Translations under genes and position numbers: made by a program
Part shown: positions 18,519 to 22,053 of the stretch, one piece after another
Position numbering within the stretch: position 1 is the first letter of the stretch
Layout: each line of letters begins with the position of its first letter
Source of the DNA: Betaproteobacteria bacterium
GTDB lineage: Bacteria; Pseudomonadota; Gammaproteobacteria; Burkholderiales; SG8-39
Length of the DNA: 22,053 nucleotides
Reading direction: 5' to 3'
NCBI GenBank assembly: GCA_007280315.1
Contig: QYQC01000136.1
Location: forward strand, 1-22,053
The notes under the pieces: generated by a model
The model's database searches: none
Told to the model about the DNA's origin: nothing
What the model saw: only the letters and a program-made list of their open reading frames with translations

Positions 18519-20159
18519 CTAGTAGTGCGGATCGAACATCTGCGAGCGCACGTCTGCCATCACGTCCTCGGGCTTCGGCTTGCCCGCAAGCCCGCTCCGG
18601 TACGCGGTTTGCGCGACCGCCGTGGCGATATGCGCGGAGACCTCGCGGATGCGCGGCAGGGCAGGGTACAGGCTGCCCTGTTTGAGATCGTCTTCCGTTA
18701 CAAGCTGCGCCAGCGTCTGCGCCGCGGCCATGAACATTTCGTCGGTGATGCGTCGTGTGCGGCTGACAATCGCGCCTAGACCGACTCCGGGGAAAATGTA
18801 GGAGTTATTTCCCTGTCGCGCGACATAGGTCTTGCCGTTCAGAGTTACCGGGTCGAACGGGCTGCCGCAGGCGAACAGCGCACGCCCCTGGGTCCAGCGA
18901 TATGCTTCTTCGGCGGTGCATTCGGCTTTGGATGTCGGATTGGACAGGGCGAACACGATAGGCTGCTTGTTGATGCGCGCCATTTCCTCCAGCACCTCCT
19001 GAGTGAAAGTGCCGCCCACCGCGGCGACGCCGATGATCGCGGTAGGTTTCAGTGCCTGAATCGCGTTGAGGAAATTGCCGACCGGCGCGTGATCGTGCGC
19101 GTAGGGCCGCTTGTGCTCGACCAGATCGGTGCGGCTTTTCACCACCAAGCCGCGCGAATCGACCGCCCAGCAGCGCTGCCGTGCCGCCGATTCGCTCAGA
19201 CCCTGGGCAACCATCGCCGTAACCACCAGGTCGGCGATGCCGGTGGCGGCTTCCCCGGCGCCGAGGAATAGCAGCTTTTGCTCGGTCAACTTGCCCCCGG
19301 TTATGCGCAGCGCCGAGAAGATGCCTGCGAGCGCGACTGCGGCCGTGCCCTGAATGTCGTCGTTGAAGGTGCAGATGCGGTCACGGTATTTCTTCAGCAG
19401 GCGGAACGCATTGTGATTGGCGAAGTCCTCGAACTGAATCACCACGCCCGGGAATACCTCGGTCGCGTCGGTGATGAATTCCTCCACCAATTCGTCGTAG
19501 GCCGTACCGGTGAGGCGCCGCTGGCGAAGCCCGACGTAGAACGGGTCCTCGATCAGCGTCGAATTGTTGATGCCGACATCCAGGGTGATGGGCAGACACA
19601 ATTGCGGATGGACACCGGCGCAGGCGGTGTACAGCGACAGCTTTCCTATCGGGATGCCCATGCCGTTGGCGCCCAGGTCGCCCAGGCCGAGGATGTGCTC
19701 GCCGTCCGTGACCACTATAATTCCGGCCTGGTAGGGCCAGTTGCGCAGCAATTGCGCGATGCGCCCGCGGTCGTTGGCGCCGATGAACAGGCCGCGCGAG
19801 CGCTGAAAGATGTGGCCGAATTTCTGGCATGCGAGCCCGACTGTCGGCGTGTAAACCAGGGGCTGCATTTCGTCGATGTTGTCGCACAAGACGCGAAAGA
19901 ACAGCGATTCGTTGCGGTCGTGCAGGGCAGTCAGGGCGACGAACTTCTCCAGGGGATCGGTCATTCTGCGCAGACGCGTCAGAACGCGCTCAGCCTGCTC
20001 TTTCTGCGTGTGTACGTGCGGCGGCAGGAAGCCGCGCAGATTGTACTTGTCGCGCTCCGCTTCGGTAAAACCGGTGCCGCGATTGAGGGCCGGGTCGCGC
20101 AGCAGCGCGAGTCCGGACGGATTGGATTGTGTGCCGTTGGCATTGGGTTTTTCATACAT
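18519..20159 (-). CDS. maeA: Malic enzyme, NAD-dependent (MaeA) type
   Basis: Oxidative decarboxylation of malate to pyruvate and CO2 with reduction of NAD(P), in the cytoplasm. The product is 546 residues, the size of the eukaryote-like/MaeA class. Visible are the catalytic tyrosine in LVYTPTVGLACQKFG (Tyr103), the catalytic lysine in MGIPIGKLSLY (Lys173), metal ligands in FEDFANHNAFRLL (Glu244, Asp245) and FNDDIQGTAAVALAG (Asp268), the dinucleotide motif LGAGEAATGIADL (about 299-311) and ALSNPTSKAECTAEEAY. The position that in human ME2 is Arg165, which contacts malate, is His155 here. ATG 20159 has AGGAGC eight bases upstream. It is divergent from frdA across a 293-base gap with two FNR-type boxes. 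NAD preference is assumed from the class and cannot be read directly. Confidence 0.95.
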   Translation of the reverse strand: MYEKPNANGTQSNPSGLALLRDPALNRGTGFTEAERDKYNLRGFLPPHVHTQKEQAERVLTRLRRMTDPLEKFVALTALHDRNESLFFRVLCDNIDEMQPLVYTPTVGLACQKFGHIFQRSRGLFIGANDRGRIAQLLRNWPYQAGIIVVTDGEHILGLGDLGANGMGIPIGKLSLYTACAGVHPQLCLPITLDVGINNSTLIEDPFYVGLRQRRLTGTAYDELVEEFITDATEVFPGVVIQFEDFANHNAFRLLKKYRDRICTFNDDIQGTAAVALAGIFSALRITGGKLTEQKLLFLGAGEAATGIADLVVTAMVAQGLSESAARQRCWAVDSRGLVVKSRTDLVEHKRPYAHDHAPVGNFLNAIQALKPTAIIGVAAVGGTFTQEVLEEMARINKQPIVFALSNPTSKAECTAEEAYRWTQGRALFACGSPFDPVTLNGKTYVARQGNNSYIFPGVGLGAIVSRTRRITDEMFMAAAQTLAQLVTEDDLKQGSLYPALPRIREVSAHIATAVAQTAYRSGLAGKPKPEDVMADVRSQMFDPHY

Positions 20160-20299
20160 GATGATCAGCTCCTGTGACTGTATTTCCCGCTAGTGATGGC
20201 ATCGACGGTTGGTTTCGTTCTTGTCCCGCTGCCTGTTAGCTAGGCGGCGCGCAATGGCCCCTCAACGCCATATGTTGTTCGATACTTTGCCTGTTGCCG

Positions 20300-20313
20300 T
20301 TGATTTGGATCAA
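20300..20313. promoter_or_regulatory. FNR/ANR/DNR-type box 1 between maeA and frdA
   Basis: TTGAT-TTGG-ATCAA is a perfect match to the FNR consensus. It is identical to box 2 over 15 bases (TTGATTTGGATCAAC), and their centres are 39 bases apart. It sits about 80 bases before the predicted frdA start point and about 147 bases before the maeA ATG, so it could serve either gene. Confidence 0.8.
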
Positions 20314-20338
20314 CCGGTGGTGGCTTTCAGCTTCGTCT

Positions 20339-20352
20339 TTGATTTGGATCAA
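20339..20352. promoter_or_regulatory. FNR/ANR/DNR-type box 2, at the class II position of the frdA promoter
   Basis: TTGAT-TTGG-ATCAA, again a perfect consensus site. Its centre (20345.5) lies about 40 bases before a start near 20385-20387, as set by the -10-like GTTAAT downstream. There is no good -35, which is usual where an FNR-family activator replaces it. Confidence 0.82.
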
Positions 20353-20372
20353 CAATGCAATGCAGTGCGGGC

Positions 20373-20378
20373 GTTAAT
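20373..20378 (+). promoter_or_regulatory. Probable -10 element of frdA
   Basis: GTTAAT matches four of six bases of TATAAT and lies about 20 bases after FNR-type box 2. This would give an untranslated leader of about 66 bases. The weak -10 without a -35 suggests an activator-dependent promoter. Confidence 0.45.
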
Positions 20379-20452
20379 TTGTCCTGCGGCGGAAGCGCCG
20401 ATCCGGATTCCGAGTTAAAATCCCGCTGGTTTTGCGCAGACGGAGGTAAGCA

Positions 20453-22053
20453 GTGGAAGTATTCAAGGCTGATATAGCGATTGTAGGCGCGGGCGGCGGC
20501 GGTTTACGGGCGGCGATCGCTATTGCGGAAGCCGATCCCAGGCTGAAAATCGCGCTGATTTCCAAAGTGCTCCCGATGCGCAGCCACACCGTGGCCGCCG
20601 AGGGCGGGGCCGCCGCGGTGACACGGCCGGAAGACAGCCTGGACCATCATTTCAACGATACCGTAGGCGGCGGCGACTGGCTGTGCGAACAGGACGTGGT
20701 CGAGTACTTCGTTAGCCAAGCGCACGAAGAGATGGTGCAGATGGAGCACTGGGGCTGCCCGTGGAGCCGCAAGGAAGATGGCCACGCAAACACGCGCGCG
20801 TTCGGTGGTATGAAGATCGAGCGCACCTGGTTTGCCGCGGACAAGACCGGCTTCCACATGCTTCACACGCTGTTCCAGACTTCGATCAAGTATCCGTCGA
20901 TCAAACGTTTCGACGAGTATTTCTGCTGCGACCTGATGGTCGAGGACGGTCGTTGCCAGGGCGTGCTGGCGATCGAAATCGCCACCGGCGAGTTCACGCT
21001 GATCGAGGCGAAGGCCGTGATCATCGCCACCGGCGGCGCCGGGCGCGTGTTCCGCGAGAATACCAACGGCGGCATCGTTACCGGCGACGGCATGGCGCTT
21101 GCCTACCGCCATGGCGTGCCGCTGCGCGACATGGAGTTCGTGCAGTACCACCCGACCTGCATGCCGCGCACCGGGCTGCTGTTTACCGAGGCCTGCCGCG
21201 GCGAAGGCGGGCTGCTGCTCAATAAAGACGGCTACCGCTATTTGCAGGACTATGGCCTGGGACCGCCCGAGGACAAGCCGCGCAACAAATTCATGGAACT
21301 GGGTCCGCGCGACCGCCTGAGCCAGGCTTTCTGGCACGAGCACCAGAAAGGCAGGACCATAGAGGGGCCGTTCGGTTCGGTGGTGAACCTGGATCTGCGC
21401 CACCTAGGCGAGGCCTACCTGCGCGAACGCCTGCCGCAGATTTACGAACTGGCGGAAGAATTCATGGGCATCGATCCGGCGCACACGCCGATTCCGGTCG
21501 TGCCCGGGGTGCATTACACCATGGGCGGAATCCTGGCCGACGGCAAGACGGCTTCGCCGCTGCCCGGTCTGTATTCGGTCGGTGAATGCTCAAGCGTCGG
21601 TATTCACGGTGCCAACCGTCTGGGTTCGAACTCGCTGACCGAGCTGATCGTTTTTGGCAAGGTGGCAGGCATCGAGGCGGTCAAGTTCGCGAAGTCGGTG
21701 TCTATCAGCAATCCGGACGCGATCAAGAAGCAGGCGGAGGCCGCGCAGGCGCGCGCACTTGGCCTGGTAAACAAATCCGATGGCACCGAACGCATGGCGG
21801 TGCTGCGCACAGAAATGGCGCAGAGCATGGAGGACGGCTGCGGTATCTACCGCCTCGGCAAGACGATGCAGGCTACATGCGACAAGATTGACGAGCTCAA
21901 GCAGCGCTACAAGAACCTGAGACTGGAGGACAAGTCGAAGGTGTTCAATACCGAGTGGCTGCTCGGCATCGAACTCGGCTATCTGCTCGACGTGGCCCAG
22001 TCGATGGTCTATTCGGCGATCAATCGCAAGGAGTCGCGCGGCTCGCATCAGCG
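20453..22053 (+). CDS. frdA: Fumarate reductase flavoprotein subunit FrdA, C-terminus cut by window edge
   Basis: Reduces fumarate to succinate at the cytoplasmic face of the inner membrane, as part of a quinol:fumarate reductase. About 533 codons are present, against 602 residues in E. coli FrdA, which it resembles closely throughout. Seen are the FAD motif DIAIVGAGGGGLRAA, the flavin-linking histidine in MRSHTVAAEGG (His45), MKIERTWFAADKTGFHMLH, MEFVQYHPT, CRGEGG, RDRLSQAFW, VHYTMGG and GANRLGSNSL. The residue after HTVAA is Glu, as in fumarate reductases, where succinate dehydrogenases have Gln. The start is GTG at 20453, six bases after a strong GGAGG; no ATG fits. The frdBCD subunits should follow outside the window. 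Two FNR-type boxes upstream suggest induction at low oxygen. Confidence 0.95.
   Translation, partial: MEVFKADIAIVGAGGGGLRAAIAIAEADPRLKIALISKVLPMRSHTVAAEGGAAAVTRPEDSLDHHFNDTVGGGDWLCEQDVVEYFVSQAHEEMVQMEHWGCPWSRKEDGHANTRAFGGMKIERTWFAADKTGFHMLHTLFQTSIKYPSIKRFDEYFCCDLMVEDGRCQGVLAIEIATGEFTLIEAKAVIIATGGAGRVFRENTNGGIVTGDGMALAYRHGVPLRDMEFVQYHPTCMPRTGLLFTEACRGEGGLLLNKDGYRYLQDYGLGPPEDKPRNKFMELGPRDRLSQAFWHEHQKGRTIEGPFGSVVNLDLRHLGEAYLRERLPQIYELAEEFMGIDPAHTPIPVVPGVHYTMGGILADGKTASPLPGLYSVGECSSVGIHGANRLGSNSLTELIVFGKVAGIEAVKFAKSVSISNPDAIKKQAEAAQARALGLVNKSDGTERMAVLRTEMAQSMEDGCGIYRLGKTMQATCDKIDELKQRYKNLRLEDKSKVFNTEWLLGIELGYLLDVAQSMVYSAINRKESRGSHQ

Overview
The window is about 22 kb of GC-rich chromosomal DNA. 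It most likely comes from a betaproteobacterium with a strong anaerobic or fermentative side. The evidence is the left-hand gene order (hrcA-hemH-grpE-dnaK facing nadK-recN), which I know from betaproteobacterial chromosomes, and close protein-level likeness to that class. I cannot name the genus. I see no insertion sequence, phage gene or CRISPR array.

Left part (1-7154): a heat-shock block on the minus strand reads hrcA, hemH, grpE, dnaK, with dnaK cut by the window edge. Three strong sigma-32 promoters lie in front of hrcA, grpE and dnaK. Facing away on the plus strand are nadK, recN (2 bases between stop and start) and a small membrane-anchored protein with a pseudopilin-like domain.

Middle (7239-10492): a tRNA-Val(GAC) gene with its own sigma-70-like promoter, then dctP-dctQ-dctM, a complete TRAP importer of the C4-dicarboxylate type.

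Right part (10500-22053): a minus-strand operon reads fused NfnAB transhydrogenase, rubrerythrin, pyruvate:ferredoxin oxidoreductase (nifJ) and a dihydroorotate-dehydrogenase-like flavoprotein. Two of its three junctions overlap (ATGA and TAATG). Next come an NAD-type malic enzyme (maeA, minus strand) and, divergent from it, the start of frdA, an Escherichia coli-like fumarate reductase flavoprotein that begins with GTG.

The genes fit one pathway. C4-dicarboxylates are imported. Malate goes to pyruvate (malic enzyme) and then to acetyl-CoA plus reduced ferredoxin (NifJ). Ferredoxin and NADH are turned into NADPH by NfnAB, and fumarate is the electron sink (Frd). This is malate/fumarate dismutation. 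A 14-base FNR-type box stands upstream of the nfnAB operon, and two identical perfect-consensus boxes stand between maeA and frdA. At both frdA and nfnAB the box sits about 40 bases before a plausible start point, so the sequence itself supports a shared low-oxygen switch. The integrated pathway and its regulation are inferred; the genes and motifs are directly visible.
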